This document shows positions 6,997 through 16,386 of a DNA stretch of 64,000 nucleotides, piece after piece. Positions within the stretch are counted from its first letter, which is position 1, and each line of letters begins with the position of its first letter. The stretch spans positions 215,405 to 279,404 of the forward strand of contig DLHO01000018.1 in NCBI GenBank assembly GCA_002483265.1, given 5' to 3'. Source of the DNA: Flavobacteriales bacterium UBA7666 (lineage in GTDB: Bacteria; Bacteroidota; Bacteroidia; Flavobacteriales_D; Crocinitomicaceae). The position numbers and the translations under genes were made by a program. Under the pieces are notes generated by a model, which searched no databases, was not told where the DNA came from, and saw only the letters and a list, made by a program, of their open reading frames with translations.

Positions 6997-9659
6997 ATTA
7001 TTTACGCTTATCGGGCTTAGAAGCCATTACCATAACACCAGAAAGTAACTTCACAAATATTGGTGAACGAACCAATGTAACGGGATCTCGTGCCTTTCTT
7101 CGGATGATCAAAGACAATGATTACGAAGCGGCTTTATCTGTTGCACGTGAACAAGTGGAAGGTGGTGCTCAGGTGATCGACATCAATATGGACGAAGGAA
7201 TGATCGATGGAAAAGAAGCCATGGTGAAGTTCTTAAATCTGATTGCTGCCGAACCCGATATTTCAAGCGTTCCGATCATGGTGGATAGTTCCAAATGGGA
7301 GATTATCGAAGCCGGATTGCAATGTATTCAAGGGAAAGGAATTGTGAACTCCATTTCTTTGAAGGAAGGTGAAGAAAACTTTATTCGTCAGGCGAAATTG
7401 ATTAAGCGCTATGGTGCTGCTTCCGTGGTGATGGCTTTTGACGAAAAAGGCCAGGCAGACAGCTACGAAAGACGTATTGAAATTTGCGAACGTTCTTACC
7501 GCGTTTTGGTCGACAAAGTAAACTTTGCACCTGAAGACATTATTTTCGACCCGAATATTTTCCCGGTTGCAACGGGAATGGAAGAACACAATAACAATGC
7601 TTTGGATTTCTTCCGGGCAACCAAATGGATTCGTGAGAATCTTCCGGGAGCGCATGTTTCCGGTGGAGTTTCAAACGTTTCTTTCTCTTTCCGCGGAAAC
7701 AACCCCGTACGTGAGGCCATGCATTCAGCGTTCCTATACCATGCAATCAAGCACGGAATGGACATGGGAATTGTAAATCCTTCCATGTTGGAGGTTTATT
7801 CTGACATCGACAAAGAATTGTTGGAACGTGTAGAAGATGTTCTTTTGAACAGAAGAGACGATGCCACGGAACGTTTATTGGATTTTGCAGAAACATTCAA
7901 GGGAGAAGATAAGAAAAAGGAAGTTTCTCAGGAATGGAGAAACGCTCCGGTGAATGAACGCCTTGCTCATGCTTTGGTGAAAGGAATCGTAGATTTCATC
8001 GATGAAGATGTGGAAGAATGCCGTCACCAGTTTGAACGACCTATTCAAGTGATTGAAGGACCATTGATGGATGGGATGAATATTGTTGGAGATTTATTCG
8101 GAAGCGGAAAAATGTTCTTGCCACAGGTAGTGAAATCTGCACGTGTTATGAAAAAAGCAGTGGCTTACCTCCTACCGTTTATCGATGCTGCAAAGGATGG
8201 AAAATCAAGTTCTGCCGGGAAAGTAATCATGGCCACCGTTAAGGGAGATGTGCACGATATCGGAAAAAACATTGTTTCAGTTGTACTTAGCTGTAACAAC
8301 TACGAAATTGTAGATTTGGGTGTGATGGTTCCTGCAGAACGCATTATTCAGGCTGCAATTGATGAAAACGCAGATATCATCGGATTAAGCGGCTTGATCA
8401 CTCCTTCGCTAGATGAAATGGTTCATATGGCAAAAGAAATGGAACGTGCGAATCTTTCCATTCCCTTATTGATTGGTGGAGCAACGACTTCCAAAGTGCA
8501 TACTGCCGTGAAGATTGAACAAAACTATACCAAAGGCCAAACCGTTCATGTATTGGATGCATCTCGTTCTGTAACTGTTGTGGAGCAATTATTGGGACAT
8601 AAAAAAGAGCAGTTTGTGAAAGATTTACAAGCTGATTACGCCCGTGTTCGCGAACACCATGAAAAGCACAGAGGAGCCAAACAAGTATTGAGCTATGCAG
8701 ATGCTTTAAAGAATAAACTGGTATTGGAATTCAATGCCGAAACTATTAAAAAACCCCGTCAACTAGGAGTTCAAGTCATTGAAGAACAGGATTTAGCAAA
8801 ACTAGTTCCTTATATCGACTGGACACCTTTCTTCCAGACCTGGGAGCTACATGGAAAGTATCCGCGCATCTTAACGGATGAGGTAGTTGGAAAAGAAGCT
8901 ACCCAACTTTACGAAGATGCTCAGGCCATGCTGAAACAAATTGTTGACGAAAAATGGTTAACCGCAAAAGCTGCTTATGGGATTTTTCCTGCAAACAGCA
9001 TCGATGACGATATTGAAATTTATTCGGATGAGCAGCGCACTTCCGTATTGGGAATTCAGCACTCACTTCGTCAGCAAACGAAAAAGGCACAGGGGCAACC
9101 CAATCTTTCTTTAGCAGATTTCATTGCTCCGAAAGAAAGTGGTCTCATTGATTACGTTGGAGCATTTGTCGTTACGGCAGGTCACGGAATTGATGAACAT
9201 GTGAAGCGTTTTGAAGCAGATCATGACGATTACAATTCCATCATGATCAAAGCATTGGCAGATCGTTTTGCTGAAGCCTTTGCAGAATACCTGCACGCCA
9301 AAGTGAGACGTGAAACCTGGGGTTATGCCAACGACGAAACCTTAGATAACGATGCGCTCATTGCGGAAAAATATATTGGTATCCGACCTGCGCCCGGTTA
9401 TCCTGCATGCCCAGACCACACAGAGAAACCCAACTTGTTCAAACTCTTAAATGCAGAGGAACTGAGTGGTGTTTCCTTAACTGAAACTTTAGCTATGTGG
9501 CCGGCAGCATCTGTTTCGGGTTGGTACTTCGCTCATCCGGATTCCAAATATTTCGGATTAGGGAAAGTAACTACAGATCAAGTAGATAACATTTCGACCA
9601 GAAAAAAGATGGATTTAAATGAAATGAAACGCTGGTTATCAAGCAACCTTATAGATTAA
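6993..9659 (+). CDS. metH: Methionine synthase, folate/cobalamin/activation subunit (split MetH, part 2)
   Basis: This 888-residue protein holds the remaining domains of cobalamin-dependent methionine synthase. The methyltetrahydrofolate-binding pterin domain (about 1-290) contains NIGERTNVTGS and VDSSKWE. The cap and B12-binding domains (about 300-545) carry the lower-ligand motif DVHDIGKN near residue 418. The reactivation domain (about 570-885) has the AdoMet-binding RPAPGYPACPDH motif near residue 799. Together with the preceding subunit it makes methionine from homocysteine. It lies in the SAM-riboswitch transcription unit. All catalytic hallmarks are present and the summed length of both parts (about 1,220 residues) equals that of a fused MetH. 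Confidence 0.97.
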   Translation: MNYLRLSGLEAITITPESNFTNIGERTNVTGSRAFLRMIKDNDYEAALSVAREQVEGGAQVIDINMDEGMIDGKEAMVKFLNLIAAEPDISSVPIMVDSSKWEIIEAGLQCIQGKGIVNSISLKEGEENFIRQAKLIKRYGAASVVMAFDEKGQADSYERRIEICERSYRVLVDKVNFAPEDIIFDPNIFPVATGMEEHNNNALDFFRATKWIRENLPGAHVSGGVSNVSFSFRGNNPVREAMHSAFLYHAIKHGMDMGIVNPSMLEVYSDIDKELLERVEDVLLNRRDDATERLLDFAETFKGEDKKKEVSQEWRNAPVNERLAHALVKGIVDFIDEDVEECRHQFERPIQVIEGPLMDGMNIVGDLFGSGKMFLPQVVKSARVMKKAVAYLLPFIDAAKDGKSSSAGKVIMATVKGDVHDIGKNIVSVVLSCNNYEIVDLGVMVPAERIIQAAIDENADIIGLSGLITPSLDEMVHMAKEMERANLSIPLLIGGATTSKVHTAVKIEQNYTKGQTVHVLDASRSVTVVEQLLGHKKEQFVKDLQADYARVREHHEKHRGAKQVLSYADALKNKLVLEFNAETIKKPRQLGVQVIEEQDLAKLVPYIDWTPFFQTWELHGKYPRILTDEVVGKEATQLYEDAQAMLKQIVDEKWLTAKAAYGIFPANSIDDDIEIYSDEQRTSVLGIQHSLRQQTKKAQGQPNLSLADFIAPKESGLIDYVGAFVVTAGHGIDEHVKRFEADHDDYNSIMIKALADRFAEAFAEYLHAKVRRETWGYANDETLDNDALIAEKYIGIRPAPGYPACPDHTEKPNLFKLLNAEELSGVSLTETLAMWPAASVSGWYFAHPDSKYFGLGKVTTDQVDNISTRKKMDLNEMKRWLSSNLID

Positions 9660-9768
9660 TTTAGCATCTTTACAAGGAAGATTAACGGTTTAATTACCTA
9701 ATTGTTAACAAATTAACAACGCAGGTTCGTTAATCTCACAATAGTGTGAACCTTGAAACTAAGCTAAT

Positions 9769-12700
9769 ATGCGCGTACTACTCTTATGCCTAATGATTTC
9801 CTCATTTGGATTTTCTCAAACACCACCAACCGCACAATTCACCGCATCGCCACTTATAGTTTGTTTGGAACAAAGTATTCATTTCACCAATCAATCCACA
9901 GCCGGAAGTTCACCGATCACTTCCTATTCATGGGATTTCGGGGATGGAAATGCATCATCCACTCAAAATCCTAATCACGTATACAGTGCTCCGGGAACTT
10001 ATACCGTAACACTAACGGTTCAGGCCTCAAATGGTCAGGCAGATTTCGAGTTAAAGTCAGCATATGTAAAAGTAAATCCGAAACCTACACCGAATTTTAA
10101 TGTCACAGCAAATGGCTGCAGTCTTCCGGTTAGTGTCAATTTCAGCAATACCTCTACAGGCGCTGTTTCATACAATTGGAATTTTGGAAACAGTCAAACA
10201 TCGACTCTGCAAAATCCGGCTGCGGTTAATTACACTACTGCAGGAACCTACAACGTAACATTGATCGCTACCAACAGCTTTGGTTGTAAAGACACACTTG
10301 TTAAGCCGATTGTCATTTCGAATTTCCAAGCAGGAATCACAGCACCAACCACCGCATGTCAAAACACAGCGGTTTCGATCACAAATAGCTCTACTGTGGG
10401 TTCAAACTCCTGGAGCTGGTCTTTTCCCGGAGGTTCACCTGCAAGTTCCACATCTCAAAACAATACCGTAGTTTATTCCACTCCGGGAACCTATACCATC
10501 AGTTTAACGACTCAAAATACAAGTCTCGGCTGTTCCGGATCAACAACCAAACAAATTACGATCTTGCCCACTCCTGTTCCTTCCTTTACTGCAAATCCAA
10601 CTACCGGATGTGCACCACAAGGGGTTACTTTCACAAATACAAGTCCAGCCGGAACAAATTTCCAATGGACTTTTGGAGACGGTACAACTTTTAACGGACA
10701 AAACCCACCTGTACATACGTATCAAAACAACGGAACTTACAACGTAACACTTACCATGACAGGTGCAAACGGCTGTCCGGGTTCTTTCAGTTTAAATGCA
10801 GTTACACTGACTCCGCCACTTGCAGGTTTCACTAGTACCGACACCGCAGGATGTGATCCGCTTACTGTTACATTTATAGACACTTCTTCCGCTAGTATTC
10901 CTATCACCAATTGGATCTGGACATTTGGAGACGGAACTACCTTTATAGGGCAAAACCCACCCCCTCACACTTATAATCTTGGAGTTTATGATGTTTCACT
11001 TACGATTACAACACAAACAGGATGTCAGGGAACGGTAACCATTCCGGCATACATTGAAGTGGGGAAAGTGGATCTGGTAAACTTCACGCTTGATGTTTCA
11101 CCGGAATGTGCTAAAAGATCCATTCATTTCCACAATCAATCGGTGGTGTTGACTCCACACACTTCAGATGAGGTCACTTATCACTGGGATTTTGGAGACG
11201 GCGGTACTTCTGAACTGGAAAACCCGGATTATTCTTACTCTTCAGATACCGGTTATTTTGATGTGACTTTGATCGTAACTTTCAGAGGATGCAGCGATAC
11301 GTTGACCATTCCGGATGCGGTTTATATCAAAGCACCTATCAGCCGCTTCACACCTGCGCAAACTTTGTATTGTAATCCTGCAAGTTTACCGGTAAATGTG
11401 GTAGTCAATGACCAATCGATTATCGGAGAAATTCCGGATGATTGTTTGATGATCTGGCGTTGGGGAGATGGAACGAACACCACTTTTGACGATCCGGTAT
11501 TTGATGATGCCGATTTAGGTTCAACCTCGCATAATTATTCGGCTTACGGAACGTATACCATTAAACAAGTTATCTACAATTACACAACGGGTTGCTCGGA
11601 CAGTACCACTCAAACCATTCATATTTCAACAACAACAGCGGGAATTGCCGGAATATCTAATGACAGTGTCTGTGTGAATTCACCGATCACACTTTTGGAT
11701 AATTCTATTTCCTCCCACCCTTTCGGAACCTATTCGTGGGATATGGGGAACGGGCAAACAGTCACCGGTTCAAATCCGAGTTATGCTTATCCAAGCTTTG
11801 GCACATTTGCTATTACTTTAACAGCTACAAACAGTGTTGGCTGTGCAGACAACGAAACATTCAGCCCGATGACAGCACTTGCTTTACCGCTAGCTCAAAT
11901 CACACCAAATGACAATGCGGGTTGCGCCCCTTTTGTAGTCACATTCAGCAATGGTTCCACACTCCAAAATAACGGAGTCAATCTGGCATCATTCCTCTTT
12001 ACTTTTAATGACAATGGCACCACCCAAACCACCACAAATGTGGGTACAACGGTGAACCACACTTATAATACGGAAGGAACATTCACGGCATCATTAGTAG
12101 CTACCGATGAATTTGGTTGTGTATCTGCACCGGCAAGTACTTCTATTTCAATCACGAAGCCAATTGCTGTGTTTACAATTGATTCCGTGGTTTGCAATCA
12201 GGAAAATGTAAGCACTGTAAATGCCTCTTCCGGTTTAGCACCATTAAGTTATCAATGGATGGTTGACGGATCGCAAGTCAGCACAGGAATGGATTACGCA
12301 CATGCCTACAGCGAAAGCTTAAACAATTCCACTTCCAGCTTTACACATGGTTATGTATTGATCGTAACGGATGCAAACGGATGTAAGGATACTTTGTCCA
12401 AACTATTAACCATTTCAACTCCGGTAGCAATCCCTCAATATTCGTTCAGCGGAGCTTCAACCAATGCAAATGGAGATTATTTATGTCCTCCAGTTTTCGC
12501 TGCATTAACGGATGCATCCTTATCCTATGGAGACATTGCAAATTACAGTTGGATCTTTGGAGACGGCAAAACTTCAGTGCTTGAAAATCCAAATAACACC
12601 TATGTATTTCCGGGAACTTACAGCTTAACCTTATCCATTACAGATGAATTCGGCTGTACCTCGGATACTACGTATATTGATTATCTGACCATCTTCGGGC

Positions 12701-13485
12701 CGGTTGCAAATCCTTCGTGGACACAAAACACAGGCGGATGCGGTCAGGATGTTGATTTCACTATCGGAGCAACTAACTTCCTGGAAACCATTATCTGGAA
12801 TTTAGGAGACGGAACAACAGTAAATGATTCAACCAGTTTTTCTCATACCTATCATGATGTCACTACGTACAATCCAACATTAACAGTTACAGACAGTAAC
12901 GATTGTCAAGTCGTTTATCCGATGAATCCTATCACCATTCCTGACATCGGATTGAATGCTTATTTTGAGGTAAACCCCACATTAATTGATCTGGGTACAA
13001 CCGTTGAATTAGATGATCAATCCACCAGCGTCAACGGAATTTCGACCTGGACCTGGGATATGAATCCAAATCCACAGGTAATCAATAATTCGGGGGCTTC
13101 CATTTATTCTAACTATTATACGCCGGGTTCATATACTATAACGCTTACAGTAGAAGATCCGAATGGTTGCTTCGATACCTACACAAAAGTGATCACAGTT
13201 GTAGGCGATTTTGAAATGCCGAATATCATTACACCGAATGGTGATGGAACAAATGAAGTTTTCTCTTTCAAACATGACATTTTTAAGTCATTTGACATCG
13301 TTATTCTTAATCGATGGGGGAATGTTGTTCACGAAGGCAAAAACGTCACAGGAACGATTTTCTGGGATGGAAAAACCCAAGGTGGAGATCCTTGCAGTGA
13401 AGGAGTTTATTTCTATAAATTGAATGGAATCTTAAAAGACAACAATCCGATCGAAAAGGCTGGATTTGTATCGCTCTTCAGATAA
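9769..13485 (+). CDS. Large PKD-repeat surface protein with T9SS type B sorting domain
   Basis: This 1,238-residue secreted protein has a signal peptide ending in FGFSQ. Roughly a dozen PKD-type beta-sandwich repeats follow, each with a core like SWDFGDG...HVYSAPGTYTVTLTV, and many carry a conserved cysteine pair. The C-terminal ~90 residues (from about 1149, ITPNGDGTNEVF, then ILNRWGNVV, FWDG and GVYFYKL) form the gliding-motility-associated type B sorting domain recognised by the type IX secretion system. The protein is therefore expected on the cell surface or released, probably as an adhesin-like or structural protein; its ligand is unknown. It is monocistronic and is followed by a strong terminator hairpin at 13533-13558. 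Confidence 0.9.
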   Translation: MRVLLLCLMISSFGFSQTPPTAQFTASPLIVCLEQSIHFTNQSTAGSSPITSYSWDFGDGNASSTQNPNHVYSAPGTYTVTLTVQASNGQADFELKSAYVKVNPKPTPNFNVTANGCSLPVSVNFSNTSTGAVSYNWNFGNSQTSTLQNPAAVNYTTAGTYNVTLIATNSFGCKDTLVKPIVISNFQAGITAPTTACQNTAVSITNSSTVGSNSWSWSFPGGSPASSTSQNNTVVYSTPGTYTISLTTQNTSLGCSGSTTKQITILPTPVPSFTANPTTGCAPQGVTFTNTSPAGTNFQWTFGDGTTFNGQNPPVHTYQNNGTYNVTLTMTGANGCPGSFSLNAVTLTPPLAGFTSTDTAGCDPLTVTFIDTSSASIPITNWIWTFGDGTTFIGQNPPPHTYNLGVYDVSLTITTQTGCQGTVTIPAYIEVGKVDLVNFTLDVSPECAKRSIHFHNQSVVLTPHTSDEVTYHWDFGDGGTSELENPDYSYSSDTGYFDVTLIVTFRGCSDTLTIPDAVYIKAPISRFTPAQTLYCNPASLPVNVVVNDQSIIGEIPDDCLMIWRWGDGTNTTFDDPVFDDADLGSTSHNYSAYGTYTIKQVIYNYTTGCSDSTTQTIHISTTTAGIAGISNDSVCVNSPITLLDNSISSHPFGTYSWDMGNGQTVTGSNPSYAYPSFGTFAITLTATNSVGCADNETFSPMTALALPLAQITPNDNAGCAPFVVTFSNGSTLQNNGVNLASFLFTFNDNGTTQTTTNVGTTVNHTYNTEGTFTASLVATDEFGCVSAPASTSISITKPIAVFTIDSVVCNQENVSTVNASSGLAPLSYQWMVDGSQVSTGMDYAHAYSESLNNSTSSFTHGYVLIVTDANGCKDTLSKLLTISTPVAIPQYSFSGASTNANGDYLCPPVFAALTDASLSYGDIANYSWIFGDGKTSVLENPNNTYVFPGTYSLTLSITDEFGCTSDTTYIDYLTIFGPVANPSWTQNTGGCGQDVDFTIGATNFLETIIWNLGDGTTVNDSTSFSHTYHDVTTYNPTLTVTDSNDCQVVYPMNPITIPDIGLNAYFEVNPTLIDLGTTVELDDQSTSVNGISTWTWDMNPNPQVINNSGASIYSNYYTPGSYTITLTVEDPNGCFDTYTKVITVVGDFEMPNIITPNGDGTNEVFSFKHDIFKSFDIVILNRWGNVVHEGKNVTGTIFWDGKTQGGDPCSEGVYFYKLNGILKDNNPIEKAGFVSLFR

Positions 13486-13532
13486 ATAACTTTTAGTTGA
13501 ACTGACAAAAATAGTATTTGGGCTAAAAAACA

Positions 13533-13558
13533 AAAAGCGGTCATTGCTGACCGCTTTT
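13533..13558 (+). terminator. Rho-independent terminator after the PKD gene
   Basis: A perfect 11-bp stem (AAAAGCGGTCA/TGACCGCTTTT) with a TTGC loop, 47 nt after the stop codon. Confidence 0.85.
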
Positions 13559-13884
13559 CGTTAACCTAACCTAACCACTATTCACTGAATCAGAAACTGA
13601 AGATATCAGCTCCTTTTCGATTACAAAACTGCGCATTAAATTATGTAATTCAAAACCCAATTTCCAACATTTCCAACATTTCTTGAAAGTTAATACCCCG
13701 TTACCGAATTAAAAACCACTGATTTATCGTTCGAAATACACCATTCAGAAGATCTTTTACCCTGTTGGGCAGTTCTGACTATTGGAATCCTAAAAAATCC
13801 ACCATGGTGAATTTTTAACAACTATTTAGGTAAAATCAGTTTTTCTACAACTCTTATTAAAAATTTTAAAACGAGAGATTTTTA
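13559..13884. other. Intergenic region without recognisable gene; one near-palindrome
   Basis: No open frame or RNA gene was seen here. The only structure is a 24-bp near-palindrome at 13793-13816 with the core CACCATGGTG and A/T arms (one mismatch), which may be a protein-binding site or hairpin. Confidence 0.5.
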
Positions 13885-13892
13885 TAACTTTG
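13885..13892 (+). promoter_or_regulatory. -7 promoter element directly before rnhA
   Basis: TAACTTTG matches TAnnTTTG and is separated from the GTG start codon at 13897 by four bases, which predicts a leaderless transcript. Confidence 0.6.
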
Positions 13893-13896
13893 CCGT

Positions 13897-14370
13897 GTGT
13901 CAGAATACATTCAAATATTTACTGATGGTTCCGCCAGAGGAAATCCGGGTCCGGGAGGCTATGGAGTTATCTTAAAATACAAACAATCCGTAAAAGAGAT
14001 TTCACAGGGTTATCGGCTGACAACCAACAACCGAATGGAATTACTTGCAGTAGTTTGTGCTCTGGAAAGTTTGAAAACCAATGCAATTCCTGTCAAAGTA
14101 TATTCCGATTCAAAATACGTGATTGATGCCATTGAAAAAAGATGGGTTTACGGTTGGCATGCAAAAGGATTTGCTAAGAAAAAAAACAAAGATCTTTGGC
14201 TCCGATACTTATCTATCTCAAAATCCTTCAGAATTGAGTTCATTTGGGTGAAAGGCCATAATGGTCATCCAGAAAACGAACGCTGTGATGTATTGGCAGT
14301 AGAAGCTGCTTTGGGAACGAATTTATTGGTTGATCAGTACTTTGAAGAAATTCAACAGCACGAAGACTAG
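13897..14370 (+). CDS. rnhA: Ribonuclease HI
   Basis: RNase HI cleaves the RNA strand of RNA-DNA hybrids, for example during replication primer and R-loop removal. The 157-residue product has the full active site: D10 in IFTDGSARGNPG, E48 in NNRMELLAV, D71 in VYSDSKYV and D131 after the KGHNGHPENERCD motif. Translation is inferred to begin at GTG 13897, because that gives the standard N-terminus and no in-frame ATG lies nearby. Its stop codon overlaps the stop of the convergent gene on the minus strand within a shared CTAG. Confidence 0.95.
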   Translation: MSEYIQIFTDGSARGNPGPGGYGVILKYKQSVKEISQGYRLTTNNRMELLAVVCALESLKTNAIPVKVYSDSKYVIDAIEKRWVYGWHAKGFAKKKNKDLWLRYLSISKSFRIEFIWVKGHNGHPENERCDVLAVEAALGTNLLVDQYFEEIQQHED

Positions 14371-15038
14371 TTATTCAGGAAGCACGATTTCACGAACGTA
14401 TAAACGAGCGGATGGGGAAGTTCTCTGGTTGAACTGATTTGCGGACAAAACCCACATGCAAGAAAAAACCTGCGATTCTTCAAGCTGATTATTTCCGGTT
14501 CTTCAAATTGATTGTATGCTTCAATATCCAGATCTGTTTCTGTGAGGCTTCCGATCAATTGAGGATACAAACTATAGCGTGTCGCTGTTAGTTCTTCCGG
14601 ATTTCTGGTTTCATACAAATGGATCAATGCAGAAGAATGTGGAACAACATATACGCGTTCAAAATGATTTCCATCTACGAGATTATCTGAAATCAATTTT
14701 TCGCCGTTTGCACTAAGATTATTACGGTGGATCAACACATCGATCAATGCCTTATAACCTTCTCCGGTAATAAATACGGGGGCATCTTGTTGGAGCAAAA
14801 GATCGATTACCCCGTTGAGGTAAAATAAATTGAGGTATGGCCCAGGAGCAAACCAAAAGCCATCATAATTGGATAATTGCTGAGGCTTCATGTTGATTAC
14901 CTCATTCACCTTAATCCAGTAATAAGATAATTCCACTTCCAGAAAACGACCTGCATGATCTAAAGCCATGTTTGTCGCATGATGTGTATTGAAGGTAAAG
15001 TTAAAATCCCCAATAATTCCGATCTTCAGCTGCTGCAT
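14367..15038 (-). CDS. CTP-synthase C-terminal-region-related amidotransferase-like protein
   Basis: The 223-residue product resembles the family annotated as CTP synthase C-terminal region-related proteins, a class I glutamine amidotransferase fold. The start KIGIIGDFNFTFNTHHATNMAL and the end PQISSTRELPHPLVYTF match that family's edges. At the nucleophile elbow, where active amidotransferases have GxCxG, this protein reads TGEGYKA, so the catalytic cysteine appears to be missing. It may therefore act as a non-catalytic or differently catalytic protein; the substrate is unknown. The ATG at 15038 is preferred over 15074 because it begins exactly at the first beta strand. It is convergent with rnhA and shares the CTAG stop. 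Confidence 0.65.
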   Translation of the reverse strand: MQQLKIGIIGDFNFTFNTHHATNMALDHAGRFLEVELSYYWIKVNEVINMKPQQLSNYDGFWFAPGPYLNLFYLNGVIDLLLQQDAPVFITGEGYKALIDVLIHRNNLSANGEKLISDNLVDGNHFERVYVVPHSSALIHLYETRNPEELTATRYSLYPQLIGSLTETDLDIEAYNQFEEPEIISLKNRRFFLACGFCPQISSTRELPHPLVYTFVKSCFLNN

Positions 15039-15091
15039 AAGGTATAAAGTAAAAAGCCACCTGTTAGTTAACAAATGGCTTTTCTAAATTT

Positions 15092-15739
15092 TTATCGTTT
15101 GAACCAACCCTTTAAAACACCATTTTGAATCGGTAATGAAAGCGTGATCGTATCATTCGGATCAGGAGTAGATAGATCTGGTACAACTCGGTATACATTA
15201 CAAGTAAAGGTACATGTGAATTTCGAGTAATCTCCTGAACCATCTGATTCCTGAACAATTCCTGTAAAAGTTACTGCCTGAGGAGGTGAAGGTTGAGTTT
15301 CATCTGAGGTCCATACATTTCCTGAACCATCACGGTAAACTACTTCAAAACCACTTGCAGCCAATGCAGAATACACCGGAGTTGTGTTTGAAGTAAAGAA
15401 ACTATTGAATGTTGACAAACTCGGATCACTATTCGCACTTCCGTCAAACTGAACAGAACCCATGCTTACTCTAATAGAAACCAAACCGTTAGACGATTTC
15501 ATGTTTGCATAATAAGTAGCGGTTGAAGGTGTAGGAGAAGGTTGAATGTATTTAGTTTTTGTAGCATCTAAATAATATCCATCGACATTTTGTGTCAACT
15601 CCAACTGACTTCCATTTACCAAACCAATAAAACTTGATTCCAGTTCCACCTTTGGTGTCGGCGCCGGAATAATTTCGTGCTTTGGACAACCAGTTAAAAA
15701 TACCGAACCAAACACAAAAAGTGCAATAACTTTTTTCAT
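15092..15739 (-). CDS. Predicted lipoprotein, unknown function
   Basis: This 215-residue protein begins with a lipoprotein signal peptide (KKVIALFVFGSVFLTGC, lipobox LTGC). A proline-rich linker follows (EIIPAPTPK), then a Ser/Thr-rich beta domain with several Asp/Gly turns and two nearby cysteines (FTCTFTCNVY). It is expected to be anchored in the outer membrane. I recognise no family. It lies 53 nt upstream of the amidotransferase-like gene on the same strand, which does not prove co-transcription. Confidence 0.7.
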   Translation of the reverse strand: MKKVIALFVFGSVFLTGCPKHEIIPAPTPKVELESSFIGLVNGSQLELTQNVDGYYLDATKTKYIQPSPTPSTATYYANMKSSNGLVSIRVSMGSVQFDGSANSDPSLSTFNSFFTSNTTPVYSALAASGFEVVYRDGSGNVWTSDETQPSPPQAVTFTGIVQESDGSGDYSKFTCTFTCNVYRVVPDLSTPDPNDTITLSLPIQNGVLKGWFKR

Positions 15740-15760
15740 AGATAATGTTTTTCAAACCAA

Positions 15761-15789
15761 TGTGTTCGACAGAACACAATTCGAAAATA
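15761..15789 (-). promoter_or_regulatory. Possible promoter and inverted repeat before the lipoprotein gene
   Basis: On the minus strand TATTTTCG (15782-15789, one mismatch to TAnnTTTG) is followed by the inverted repeat TGTGTTC-GACA-GAACACA (15761-15778), 21 nt before the ATG. The repeat could be an operator or an mRNA hairpin. Confidence 0.35.
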
Positions 15790-15847
15790 CAACTTTTTTT
15801 AATATGCCAAAGATATTTGTAAAAATCTCACACATCTGACATGAGTT

Positions 15848-16168
15848 TTAAGCTCTTAACAACTTATTTTGTTCAGGGAAACAATAGTAAGGTAAGAAAA
15901 TCGGCTTGTCCATTTCACTGGTCAAATCCATGGAGTAAATAATTTCCGTATCTGAGATCACAATCGTGTCTAAATTTTCATCTATATTCAGGTCAATGCC
16001 GCGTACACTTAACTCACACATTAACTGATTAAATGCACTCATACTCACAAAAATCTGGCTTTCATAAGAGTTTCCGTTTTCATAAACACAACAATCCAAT
16101 TGAACTTCTGTTGATGAACTCTCAAATTGAATGCGATTTAATAAGATGCTGTCGAATATTGTTTTCAT
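15848..16168 (-). CDS. Hypothetical 106-residue protein
   Basis: A small soluble protein with no signal peptide or membrane segment. It starts MKTIFDSILLNRIQFES and contains an acidic central part (GIDLNIDENLDTIVISDTE). Base and codon use resemble the neighbours and the frame is open from a sensible ATG, so it is probably real. No family or motif is recognised. It lies on the same strand as the lipoprotein gene, separated by 108 nt. Confidence 0.55.
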   Translation of the reverse strand: MKTIFDSILLNRIQFESSSTEVQLDCCVYENGNSYESQIFVSMSAFNQLMCELSVRGIDLNIDENLDTIVISDTEIIYSMDLTSEMDKPIFLPYYCFPEQNKLLRA

Positions 16169-16262
16169 ACTGTTTGACTTTGATGATACAAATTTGCACC
16201 CAGTAGTTCGTAAAGTACTTACGATCTACTCCGTCAAAGTAAAAAAGATTCAAAAAAGTTCA

Positions 16263-16332
16263 CTTCGACTCCGCTCCGTGTGCTTTTTGATCCAACAAAG
16301 CAAATTTATCCGGTGGCTGAGCGGAGTCGAAG
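16263..16332. repeat. Inverted repeat with CTTCGACTCCGCTC arms
   Basis: CTTCGACTCCGCTC (16263-16276) is repeated in perfect inversion as GAGCGGAGTCGAAG (16319-16332) with 42 nt between. A related unit, CACTTCGACTTCGCTCAGTG, occurs at 46569-46588, so this is a dispersed intergenic repeat family. Confidence 0.8.
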
Positions 16333-16386
16333 CAACGCTATGTGCATTTTTTTTTCTTAATTTCACAACACCTTATAGATTGAAAA

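Noticed and set aside
13897..13899. rnhA starting at a later ATG
   Set aside because: The next ATG is after the first catalytic Asp, so GTG at 13897 must be the start.
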